Shown: piece after piece, positions 9,567 to 18,575 of the stretch | How positions within the stretch are numbered: position 1 is the first letter of the stretch | Layout: the number at the start of each line of letters is the position of its first letter | Made by a program: the position numbers and the translations under genes | Notes under the pieces: generated by a model | What the model was told of the DNA's origin: nothing | Seen by the model: the letters and a program-made list of their open reading frames with translations, nothing else | Databases searched by the model: none | Assembly: GCA_019693395.1 (NCBI GenBank) | Contig: JAAMXP010001444.1 | Span: 1 to 20,963, forward strand | Reading direction: 5' to 3' | Length of the DNA stretch: 20,963 bases | Origin: Ettlia oleoabundans | Taxonomy: Eukaryota; Chlorophyta; Chlorophyceae; Chlamydomonadales

Positions 9567-9573
9567 TTTTATA
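9567..9573 (-). promoter_or_regulatory. TATA box candidate for the secreted-protein gene
   Basis: TATAAAA reads on the minus strand in an A/T-rich setting, 158 bp before the chosen ATG (9409) and 110 bp before the alternative ATG (9457). A start site about 30 bp downstream would give a 5' UTR of roughly 130 nt. Confidence 0.4.
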
Positions 9574-10393
9574 CATGATTTCATATTTCACAACGCTTTG
9601 AGAGTATATTTGTAGGGGCCAACCAATTCGCTATCAATGGTCTGCAGCAAACATGTCCACTGACGGGTGCACAGCAAACCACGACAATAAACCTGTTCGT
9701 ATCTCAATGTAGTTGTGCCACGGTTACAATGCAATACACAGTGTGTAAACAGCTGGATGTACACAATTTCTTGGCACGGCAGCAAATGCTGACTGACATG
9801 AGGCAAAATAAGTAGTTGGGGCAAGGATCCTCAAACAATACGCTCTTTGACATGGCAATTGAATGCACTTCTCGTTATTTAGAACTCTCCATCATGTAAC
9901 CAGGCTAGCAGCGGGGCTGCAGCAGTAGGGCGCACATCCCTGGCTGCAGAAACATGCACTGCGAATTGTGGGTTGGGGGGACAGAACAGCAGTTTTGCAG
10001 AGACAGCAACTCACTCCTTTGCAAACACAGATGCAAAAGGCAGAGACAGAGAGGACTCAGCTGGGGGCACTGGCAACTTGGCCAGACTGGCCGAGCTTTA
10101 GGGTGGCTGCCGGAGAGAGAGGCTGACGAGGCACAAAAGCGCCAGCAAGCCATAGGGGATCGCTGAAGCAAAAGGAGAGCAAAGACGGCACTACATGAAA
10201 TGGACGAGGGGAAGGGCGGGTCCATATTGCCTCCCGCCTCCAGAAGATGCACAGCCAGCAATGGCAATACCAGTCGTGGCGGTCACGCAGCGGCAGCGTG
10301 GCAACTGGGTGTGGCAGGGCAGGGTAAGAACATGAGAGAGGCTCACAGATATGTAGGCAATATACAACAGAAGCATGCATGTGGCGTGACTTT

Positions 10394-10398
10394 TTACA
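10394..10398 (-). terminator. Candidate poly(A) signal TGTAA of the TPR (RMDN-like) gene
   Basis: Minus-strand TGTAA lies about 340 nt past the proposed stop at 10739. It is the first such pentamer I found downstream, and the distance suits a green-algal 3' UTR. Confidence 0.4.
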
Positions 10399-10738
10399 AG
10401 AAGTGTGGGAGGGAGTGTGGTCTTGGTGGGGGGTGTGCTGGAGTAGTAGGTTCTTAAGCTGAACACGGCCTGGGCCACGGGCAGAACCAAGCCCTTTATA
10501 TGCGCATCTGTCATGGTGCTGGGATCATCCAGGGTCAACCCAATGAGCCAAGGGATGCAGGTGTGGAGTGGTCTGGGAGGCACGAGCAGGTGCCCGCACA
10601 CCATCTACGAGGACACGGCGCAGGAGTCATGCTGCCGCAGCTGGCGGTGGAGACAAGTCCCCAGCCGACTGCAGCGCGTCTTGAAGGATTTCCGGTTGGC
10701 GGTGGCCGCTGCATAGAAATTGAAGTTGCAGGAGTGTG

Positions 10739-13249
10739 TCAGTGATAGTTTGATGTTGAAACAATGGTGCCAGACGCTGAAGTTGCCACACTCATCTGAT
10801 TAAAGTCAGCACACTCGATGACTGAAACCCGCTGGCATGCTACTCCCCGATGTGTCCGGGCAGGCAGCTGAGCCACCGCAGGGCAGCCGCACCTAAGGAG
10901 CGCTGCAGTGGAGATGGAGGCCGCCGGGGCGCCGCTCCCGCCAGACGCAGCTGCTGCACGATCTGCCTGTTGCGCGTGCGGCGGCACAAGGCTGGGCTGC
11001 TGCCAGGGCTGCCGCCGGACCTGTGCAAGCAGCTTCTCTGCATCCATGCGTGTGTGCCAGGCGTTGATATCTTCCACCTCACATGCCAGAGCTGCCTCCA
11101 GTTGCTCCACCCCCTGCTCCACCTGCCCCAACTCCAGGTGCACCCGTCCCGCCTCGACCCTGCACACACCAGGAAGCACGCAGCGCATGCGTGGGCAGGT
11201 GAGGCAAGCCAGGATATCATCATGGCACACATATTGTTAATTCGGGTTGGTTTAACATTACAGGTAGCAATTTGGCATGAGTAACCTTCCACACAAGGTA
11301 TAGAGTCGGGGCGCAAACGATGAGAGGAAAGTGTACAGATGACAGAACCCACCCGCTCCCACCCACAACCCCCACCTGTGTATGAGGCGGCCAGGCGCCA
11401 ACTCAGCCGCCCGCTTGAAGGATGCCAGCGCATCCTGCCGTGTGCCTGGGGCCAGCGCGGTACCATACATGATTCGCACCAATGTGCGAAGCACCACGTT
11501 GATCTGGGCCATTTCGTAATGCCATCGCCCCATCAGATGGTGGGCTACATCACTGTTGGGATCACAATCAATGGCGGCATAGGCGCACTGCTGCGCTTCC
11601 TTCGCTAGTCGCACCTGTGGCACCATGGCAGGAGAGGGAAGCTGCAGAGGTTACAAGGCGACTATGGGCAGAGAAGAAAATGCGGAGCAAAAAGGGAATG
11701 CGGAAGTTTGGCAGCATAGCAATATGCCTGGTGTGGCTGCAATGTAAGAAAGGGCCCTTGTGCCGGGGTTACAGCCAAACCAGTCCGGCATAGCATGTGC
11801 ACGGCGTCTATTCACCTTTCCATTCACCAAGAGCCCCCACCCACACACACCCACACCCACACCTCCATCTCCCCCCCCCACACCTTTGTTTTGTTGTCTG
11901 TGAAGAGGGCCAGGCGGCCCTTACTGATGCACATCGCCACGTGCCCAAACACCAGCTTGGGGTGGGTTCTAATGCACTGCAGCATGAAATGCATCACAAG
12001 AGCCATTTGGTTGGTGAATCATGCTGGGGCACCGTTTTCATCTGACTGTGGAAGCCTGGCAACTGACAAAGGGCCATAGCACCAACAACCGAGCATGCAG
12101 TTTGTAAAGGGAACCATGATAGATGATTTACCAGACGAGTGCCCTCAGCAAGAACAATCCTGCTGCGAAATTGTGTGCCTTGTGGACCATTTGACGCACC
12201 TTTTCTGCATATTCCATAGCCTTAAGGTTGACCAGCTGTCGCTCGCGATCTGAACGCACATCATAATAGAAAGTGAGGTCGCTCCAGCATTTTGCAGCCA
12301 TGGACAGGTAAGCTGCCGAGTCTGGCACCAGCTTGCAGGCCTCCTCAAAGCACTGCACCACGGTAGAGCAGGGAGCAACAAGAGAGAGTGAGTTTCCACT
12401 CAGAAGTGGCGGTCTGCAGTGCCGGGGTGCGCACTTGCAACCCGCTGTACGGGTGCACTGCTTTTTTGGTTGCACCTCTACGAAGCTGGCTGTGAACTGC
12501 ACAGGAGACGGGCGAGCTGATTGCTGCTCTTGTTGTTGCGCAAGTTGCTGCTCACCTGCACAGCGGCGCGCACATCCAGGGTGCGCTCGTATTCGTGGCC
12601 GCGTGCCGCAAGTGCCTTGGCCAGCGCAACTGCCTCGCGGGAAGCCCTGCACACAGCCAGCCAACCAACCGCCAGAGCCGGCAAACAGCCGTCTTAATGT
12701 GCACTTGAAGTGCGTCAATAATAAAAGCCAACTTGGGTACCTCGAGAACAGGTTTTCCTGACATCCAGTTCATTGCAACCACCAAGCCAAGGACGGGGTG
12801 ACAACCCACCACGCCGACAGCATCCACCTGCGTGAGCCGGTACGAACAGCGCCCTGGTTCCAGGGCAGCTTGAAGCTTTGATGAAACGGAAGGTTCTGCG
12901 TGCCACGGCCTGGGCGTGCGTTGGCGAGGCGCTGCGCTGCCTGGCTTATTGCTGCCACAAGCACACCGCCAGCCACGGCTGCAGCGCGTTGAAGCTGCGC
13001 TCCGGCGGCCCCCAGGTCGGGCCTGGGCAGCGCGTTGCGACCTGGCTGCCGCTTTACAGGATTGTTGGCGGCTATGGAGGGCGAGCTGCCTCGCTGCACC
13101 GCGTTTGTAAGGCCCTGGAGGCGGCTGGCGAGGTGTGGGAGCTGGATTGGCCCGCCACTGTCACTTTTGGCCGATGCCGAATCCGATATGGAGGCCAGCA
13201 GCATAGGCCGTCGTCCAAAAGGAACAGCGGGTTCCTCGAGGACAAACAT
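10739..13249 (-). CDS. TPR protein of the regulator of microtubule dynamics (RMDN) type
   Basis: Six exons join in frame: 13249-12828, 12646-12556, 12352-12200, 11976-11884, 11614-11376 and 11159-10739, giving 472 aa. After a disordered N-terminus, residues 83-105 (AGAQLQRAAAVAGGVLVAAI...) look like one membrane segment. Helical repeats follow from about 142 to 375. The diagnostic stretch is DCDPNSDVAHHLMGRWHYEMAQ (about 270-290) with IMYGTALAPGTRQDALASFKRAAELAPG, which matches the H-x-x-x-G-R-W-x-Y-E core of the RMDN family. RMDN proteins bind microtubules or tether membranes in animals; the algal role is unknown. The start is the first ATG in the open frame; a non-coding 5' exon is possible, since a TATA-like box lies far upstream. 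The last 90 residues are low complexity, and a GTGCGG at about 10889 could be a donor for a different C-terminus. Confidence 0.8.
11834..11863 (+). repeat. CA-rich simple repeat in an intron of the TPR gene
   Basis: The tract reads as interrupted (CA)n/(CCCACA)n. It sits in the intron 11883-11615, just inside the 5' splice site, followed on the plus strand by a run of C at about 11871-11879. It is a plausible microsatellite; no function is suggested. Confidence 0.6.
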
Positions 13250-14255
13250 TCTGTCTGCCTCCGTGTAGGCGTCACGGCTACTGTGAGCTCGCTTTTTGAG
13301 CCTGTTATGTGCAAGCAATAAGTGAGTGGAGCGTCTTGCGCCTCCCGAGACGCCGCGCCGCGCTGGTGGTAAGGAACTTTCAGGCGGTTAGCTTGAGCCA
13401 CTCACGTCTGCGAAACAATGATTACAAGGAACATGATACAGGCATACACCTGGGGAAGCAGGTGAGAAGTGGCCTGCACAGGCTTGACTCACGCCACCTC
13501 AGCGATCCGTGTCGCGACATGTCGGAGATGGTAGACCATTGCCCCGGGTGTCCCTTCATGCTGCGTCTCATGACATCAAGAAAATCTGAGCAATCACAGA
13601 GCAAAAACGAAGTGCAAGCTGATAGCAAGCATTGCTGTTGGCAGCCAGGTGGTGCAATGTTGCGCCACGTGAAGGCGAGGCACACCTGGGGGGCAGACGT
13701 AACGAGGGCTGTAACAGGATGAGCAATTAAACACACTGGTTGACGCAGAGCATCTATAGGAACAATGTCTGCTGCCACCTCAAAAGTGTGACCCAGTGAC
13801 GGTGGGGCTTGCAAGGGCGAAAGGCACAAGTGCGGTCACGATGGGGCAAACTTGTGCAATAAAGCCACAAAAGTGGGAGGAGTCACGAAAAACAAGGAAA
13901 CTTCATATTCAAGGTTTTATAGTTTCATCACGCCCAACATCATATGTGGCTGCAACAGACAGACCTGCCCGCCATGCCGCCACGGTCCACTAGAAAGCAA
14001 CAGGAATGCTGGTGACTGACTGCCTTGGGGCAATTTTTACGAGAAATCGCCTGGCCAGAATTTCTTAGAAAAGGTTGCTGTCAAACTCCCAAGGTTCCCA
14101 AAGGCACCTTGGGAGCCAAACTGGTGCCAGCTCAGCAGGAACCGCAGCTCGCGTCTTCACACGAAATCGTCGATGATCCTTTTCGGTTGTTTTGTTGCAT
14201 TCAATGCTCCCGGTGGCAGGGAGCACCCTGCCACAACTAGGGCTTGCCGGCAACC
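13250..14255. promoter_or_regulatory. Divergent promoter region between the TPR gene and the Lon-domain gene
   Basis: About 1 kb lies between two divergent ATGs (13249 minus, 14256 plus). A minus-strand TATAAAA occurs at 13921-13915. A CTCACAG acceptor at about 13275 could end a 5'-UTR intron of the TPR gene. ORFs of 135-137 codons overlap on both strands at 13309-13829, but neither begins convincingly or shows a motif. A plus-strand TGTAA at about 13711 and a minus-strand TGTAA at 13426-13422 hint that a small transcript might end here, without further support. Confidence 0.35.
13915..13921 (-). promoter_or_regulatory. TATA box candidate upstream of the TPR gene
   Basis: TATAAAA on the minus strand, about 670 bp before the chosen ATG. 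It would serve the TPR gene only if the transcript has a long or spliced 5' UTR. Confidence 0.25.
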
Positions 14256-16158
14256 ATGGCTGCAATCGACGCGGCAGGTTTGACTACCCCATCAGCAACG
14301 TGCTTCTTGAGACCGCGTGCTTTCCATCACGAGCACCACTGCCGGGCTGGCCAGACAAGCGTTGCCAGCAGGCGCGTCGTCGTGGTGAAGTGGCCGCACC
14401 CGCCGCGCTGTGGCAGGCGCTGTAGTAGAGGGCGCGGACGGGTCCTTGCTGCGCTGGGCAATGGGGACCCGTCTCTGTTGAAGCTCCCTGTTTTTGAGGG
14501 CAGCAATGTGCTCCACCCAACTCAGCAGGGGCTTCTCACAGGTGAGGCTGCTGTCTGATGTTTGGATGCCTTCTGGTGCTCATCGTGCTCCTTGACATAG
14601 CTGCGCTCTCATCTTACCTCATGCCTATCAATCCCTTCAGTGCTTGAGCCGCGCTACCTGGCCATGTTTCAAGCGATGCTGGCAGATGCGCCGGCAGGCG
14701 GCAAGGGCGCCCGCTTCATTCATGTGTTAGCCCCCTCAGCTGCCCCGCCTGTGCTGCTGGAGAACGCAGTTGGCGGCCTGCCACGCATCGCCTGCTGTGC
14801 TGAAGTGGAGGCCGTTGAGGTGGGTGGTTGCTGCGCTGGTGCCCACTGTAACCAAACAGCGAGCAAGAGGAAGGGGAGGGTGCCAGGATTTTGCGATTGT
14901 TTTGCCAACGGCGGTGTGTTCCCGGTCGTGGGCCTTCAGCGCAGCTCAAGGCAATTCAAACCGCCCCCATCATCAACTGGCAGGAACGTGGCGATGGCAC
15001 GTTGGGCGTTGCCTACTGTGGTGCACGGCGTGTGCAGCTGCTGCTGGCGACAATCCAGGAGGCACCATACACAGTGGCAGCGGCAGAATGGTATGACGAT
15101 GCTAAGGTGTCAGACCTAGACCCCACGGCTGATGTATTGGAGCAGGAAGCTGCAAAGCTTCTGCAGCAGGCAAGCAAACACAGTCGCCAGCAGTGGACTT
15201 GATATGGGGCCCAGCCAGTGCTCCTGTCTGTGGGCCCCGCTGCTCAACCGCATGTAGTTTTGCTGCTATCGCTGGTCCAGACGTCCCAGCTGCAACAACT
15301 TGTGCTGGCCAGATGCCTATGCGCCCCTGTGCTTTGGCTTCTGCAGATTGAAAGGTTGTCTGCTTTAGTGTCTCCTGGCAGCACCCTCCCAGATTCGATC
15401 CGGCAGTACGCTCCGCCAGCGGCGGTGCAGCGAAAGACCAGCTATGATGCCCTGAAAGCAGCAGGTCACGCAGCTGCAGGGCACATTGAGATGTGGCGCA
15501 GGTGGGTGCCAAGTGGGGCTGTGAAGTTGGACTCTGCAGGTGTAGAAAAGCACGCAGGTGTGGTTAAGACAAATCAGGAACCAGCAGTGGTGCGCTGCTC
15601 CAGCGCTTCATGTAGGTGTGAATTTCCATTATACCAGGCCGCAGGCGGGCAGCCTGGTTCCTTTTCGTTCAATCCTATATCAACATCATCCACAGCTGTG
15701 CCTTTCCTTTCTTCTCTAACAATTGTCTCAGGCACGGCAGCGTGTACAGTTCAGCGGCGCGGACCAGCGCGGCTGCTGCCGATCCATATGAAGCAGTCAG
15801 GGAGGCTTTGAGCAAGTCGACACGTCAGGAGCTCTTCTCCTTTGCCGCAGCTCAGCTGCTAGTTATGGGAACGCCCGAGCGCACAGCCCTGCTGCTCAGG
15901 TGCGTGCAAGCCTGGGCGTCGCGGGGAAGGGGCTGGAGTCGTGCAGTAATGGTAATCAGCAGCTGTTGCATAGCACCCTCCCGCAAGCATATGATTGATG
16001 CACCAGTCCATCTGCCTGCCATTCTGCATGCTTTCTGACAACGGGTGGAACTTTCCCCTTTCCAATGCAGCCAGGACACGGGGGCCCGCCTCAGCTTTGT
16101 TCTGGCGGCGCTGCGGCCTTACTTCCTGGAGTTGCAAGCCAAGGCCAGCCTGCAGTGA
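14256..16158 (+). CDS. Stand-alone Lon N-terminal (substrate-binding) domain protein, probably plastid-targeted
   Basis: Six exons join in frame: 14256-14541, 14641-14819, 14945-15169, 15347-15501, 15732-15899 and 16071-16158, giving 366 aa. The ATG has a good context (ACCATGGC). The first 70 or so residues are rich in Arg, Ala, His and Ser, like a transit peptide. The Lon-N domain begins at about 78 with LPVFEGSNVLHPTQQGLLTVLEPRY (the P-L-F-P...V-L-F-P...E-P-R-Y pattern; EPRYLAMF at 98-105) and continues through GDGTLGVAYCGARRVQLL. A helical C-terminal part ends in RLSFVLAALRPYFLELQAKASLQ. There is no AAA+ ATPase or protease domain, so it is not a full Lon protease. Plants and algae encode such single-domain proteins; their substrates are poorly known. 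Intron 3 starts with GC instead of GT. No plus-strand TGTAA lies close downstream. Confidence 0.8.
15170..15346 (+). other. GC-AG intron of the Lon-domain gene
   Basis: The upstream exon ends CTGCAGCAG and the intron begins GCAAGC; it ends TTCTGCAG. Joining LLQQ to IERLSALVSPG keeps phase 0 across 177 bp. Reading through instead hits a stop 11 codons later (HSRQQWT then TGA). No GT donor nearby keeps the frame, so GC is the best-supported donor. Confidence 0.75.
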
Positions 16159-17420
16159 ATCTATGAATCTGCTTGACAGGCTGCACGCATGGTGGATTGT
16201 TAACTTTGTGCTTCTCAAGGCTGTCCCCAGCCATAAGGCAAAGGCAACCACAACTGGCAGAGCTCCTTAGCCCCGTATCTGCCTACGGCCTGCCTGCTGT
16301 ACTTCCCCTGCTGCTCAGCACAATCAGGGCATGAAACGTAAGATTCCAGCTCCCTTGTGCCTTTCCTGCCGTAAACACCACTACAACAATGCTTTCCACC
16401 ATCACCGTTCCGCAATTCCTGCAGAGCCCATTACTCTAAGAAATCTTATTACACATTTCCAACCTTTCGCCGTTCTGCAACGCTTCCTATGAGAGCCGTT
16501 ACAAACAGCCAAATTATGACGGCCAAATTATGAGAGCCGTTACAAACAGCCAAAGAAACCGTCCCAAGAAACAAACAGACCAATGATGAAGAGGTGGTTG
16601 ATGGGTGACGAGGAAGGGGTGCCTGCAGTAGAAATACAGCCCCCTAGAGGGAGCCAACGCTTCTACTGAGCAGCACAACAAGGTTCTGGCTTGAGTGACA
16701 TGAATAGCACAAACAACGAGCAAAACGCACGGGTCAAGCAGGCAAGTGGTAAGAAGTGGGTAGATGCGGTCAGTCAGGGCGGGTGTAAACCAAAAAAGGG
16801 TGTTCTGTCTGGCCAGCACTGGGGACTGGCGTGACCGCTCCAGAGGCCAGCGGTAGCAAGCTGGGTGCGGCACCAAGGGCTGGTGGAATAAAGTGCAGGC
16901 GCTGCCACACTTGATTGAGAAAAAAGGGGAACTAGACAGTGTAGGGAGAAACGGGGCTCAAAAGACACAGTAGAGCCAAGCACGTCGTGTGCAGCTTGGG
17001 AGAGCAGAGGGGATGTGGGTATGGCCGGAGAGAAGATGGCATGGAACGACAAGGAAGGCATGAGAAAGGAGGAACAGGATGGCATGGCGGCACAAAGAAA
17101 ACTGCATGAGAGGCCTCTAAAACTGGTGGGAGTCTACACTTAGTTGGCTTGTCAACAAGGTACGTGTCTGTATCTTTCTGCTAATTTGTCTTGGTGTGTA
17201 GGTCGTGACTGGGTGAGCTGAGTGGAACATGGTAGATTAAAACAAGACGAAGAGCGGAGGGCAAGGAGGTTTGCCCCTACTTGCGTCCAATGCCCAACCA
17301 CGAGGGATCATCAGCTGCGAGCAGGGCGGCTCAGACGTAGGGAACATGGAGCTGCTGCTGCGGTCCCCGAAAGCAACGCTGCAGAGCCAAGCGGTCAAAT
17401 CGCCCAATAGTGCGTCCAGA
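16159..17420. other. Long convergent intergenic region with probable 3' UTRs of both neighbours
   Basis: No convincing coding sequence lies in these 1.26 kb. The left neighbour (Lon-domain, plus) and the right neighbour (hypothetical, minus) both end here. Three minus-strand TGTAA signals cluster at 16449-16544, and one plus-strand TGTAA sits at about 16785, so the two 3' UTRs may overlap as antisense. ORFs such as 16876-16514 minus show no motif. An 87-codon minus ORF (17500-17237) contains a plausible-looking SSLDALLGDLTAWL stretch and could be an alternative last exon of the hypothetical gene. Confidence 0.4.
16488..16554 (+). repeat. 26-bp tandem duplication (period 41) carrying TGTAA on the minus strand
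   Basis: TATGAGAGCCGTTACAAACA plus GCCAAA occurs at 16488-16513 and again, identically, at 16529-16554. The spacer repeats part of the unit (TTATGACGGCCAAA). Each copy holds TTACA, so it reads as TGTAA on the minus strand (16503-16499 and 16544-16540); a third lies at 16453-16449. These could be the poly(A) signals of the minus-strand gene that stops at 17421. Confidence 0.75.
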
Positions 17421-18136
17421 CTACTGCCCGAAAGCCGCCAACCGGTTGCGCTTCTTGGTAATGCTGTTTGCTTCGCTGGCGCTTGCTGCATGCGCGCCAA
17501 TGTTTAACTGCGCCAGCACCATGGCACGCGGGCGGCGCAACAGGCCTTCCAGCTGTGTTGCCTCTTCAAGGAATGGGAAGCTGCTCTGGCACTGCTTGAG
17601 GCAGGGCTTGTCGGGTGCATGATGAGCGTGCTGTGGTGCGTGAGCCTGCTGATTGTGCTGCTCCAGCGCCTCTGCCCATCGCACGCTGAGCTGCGCCGTG
17701 GAACGAGGGCGCTGCAAATGCTGCTGCTGCTGCATGCTGCGGCGGTCGGCGTCGGGGTGTGTGCCGGCGTCCGAGTTGCTAGGAGTCTGCAGGGGGTCAG
17801 AGGAATGAGACAAAGCGATCAGCATGCTTGTCATAGCTGATGCATAGGGCGGGGACGTATGGAGGAACAGCAGGGCCTGAGTGGTGGCCGCATACGTAAC
17901 CCGGCCGTGCCGCTCCCCGGGCTGGCGGGTTACTGCTTGGCCGTCCCAGCAGGCCAGATGCTGTGCCGGCCCGCGGCCCCCCATCGCCTGGGCCCTCTTC
18001 CCTTACTCTGCAGCGCATGCACGGAGTCCGTGGGGACGCGGTTCCTACTAGGCAGCTGACGGGCAGCCGTCTCACCACGCAGCCCAGCTTCTCTTGCGAG
18101 CTGCGCCCACTGCTGCTGCTCTCTTGCTCGTGACAT
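17421..18136 (-). CDS. Hypothetical protein, two exons (weak model)
   Basis: Proposed exons are 18136-18007 (MSRAREQQQWAQLAREAGLR..., 43 codons) and 17836-17421, joined at a GTAAGG donor and CATCAG acceptor in phase 1, giving 181 aa. A second acceptor (AAGCAG at 17933) is in the same frame and would add 32 residues. The protein is rich in Gln, His, Ala and Ser. It contains an internal QQQQ, a QSSFPFLEEATQLEGLLRRP segment and a basic end (ITKKRNRLAAFGQ). No family is recognised, and no signal or membrane segment is seen. Another minus frame stays open from 18288 to 17797 but has no usable donor. The exon choice rests on splice signals and charged, helix-like composition only. The gene would be head-to-head with the PHM gene. 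Confidence 0.35.
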
Positions 18137-18575
18137 GCGCCGAGACTGCGGGGACCCGCCCCAGCTGCCGCTTGAGTGACGCGGCTCCTGTGGGAGTCAA
18201 AGCCTGCGCCCAGCTGCTTGTTGAGCTGGCTCAGCGCCCATTGAAGGGTCAGGGAGCCGGGCGAGCCTTGGGAACGCCCCATCAGCATGTAGAGCCAAGC
18301 GCAAGCAGCAGGTGGGACGGCTTGGAATTAAGTGGAGTAGCTAACATGAACATGAAGCAGCAGGTCATGAACACTGACGCGTCCCAGACCGCGTGTGCGA
18401 AGAAAAGCGGCGAGTGCTACGTCAGCAGCGGAAATTCCATTGTGTTCGGTGCACGGCGCTCGGTAAATATTCACTTTCGAAATCCAGCGATCCTCCTGTC
18501 GCCCTCCTAGCTGGAAGTCGTGCTACAGTATAAGCGCTGAACATCCTGTTGCACAATGAAAGCAAAAAATCTCGA
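18137..18575. promoter_or_regulatory. Divergent upstream region of the hypothetical gene and the PHM gene
   Basis: About 440 bp between the two proposed starts. A TATAAG at 18529 precedes the PHM start. An upstream ATG at 18556 opens a ten-codon reading frame ending in TAG at 18586. If the TATA box is used, transcription would begin near 18560, so this short frame may fall outside the mRNA. Nothing else was recognised. Confidence 0.35.
18529..18534 (+). promoter_or_regulatory. TATA-like box of the PHM gene
   Basis: TATAAG lies 47 bp before the ATG at 18576 and 62 bp before the ATG at 18591. The spacing allows a very short 5' UTR. Confidence 0.3.

Larger units (their letters stand above)
9410..10738. 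other. Long intergenic stretch: promoter of the secreted-protein gene and 3' UTR of the TPR-protein gene
   Basis: No coding region is supported in these 1.3 kb. The left part (about 9530-9900) is the more A/T-rich and carries a minus-strand TATA box. The right part holds the expected 3' UTR of the minus-strand TPR gene with a TGTAA at 10394-10398. Minus-strand ORFs of 120-137 codons (10267-9905, 10604-10191) lack motifs, have biased Cys/Ser/Leu content and do not splice to a neighbour in any way I could support. A plus-strand TGTAA near 9895 has no gene to serve. Confidence 0.5.

Noticed and set aside
10191..10604. Minus-strand 137-codon ORF downstream of the TPR gene
   Set aside because: No family features, Cys/Ser/Leu-biased content, and it spans the TGTAA that probably ends the TPR mRNA.
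12878..13321. Plus-strand 147-codon ORF opposite exon 1 of the TPR gene
   Set aside because: The minus-strand frame splices in phase into recognisable TPR/RMDN sequence; the plus ORF has no motif and no partner exon.
13422..13829. Minus-strand 135-codon ORF whose stop overlaps a TGTAA
   Set aside because: It begins with TTG rather than ATG, shows no motif, and a poly(A) signal overlapping the stop would leave almost no 3' UTR.
16514..16876. Minus-strand 120-codon ORF between the Lon-domain and hypothetical genes
   Set aside because: Composition looks random for the region, no motif was seen, and it covers the repeat with poly(A) signals.
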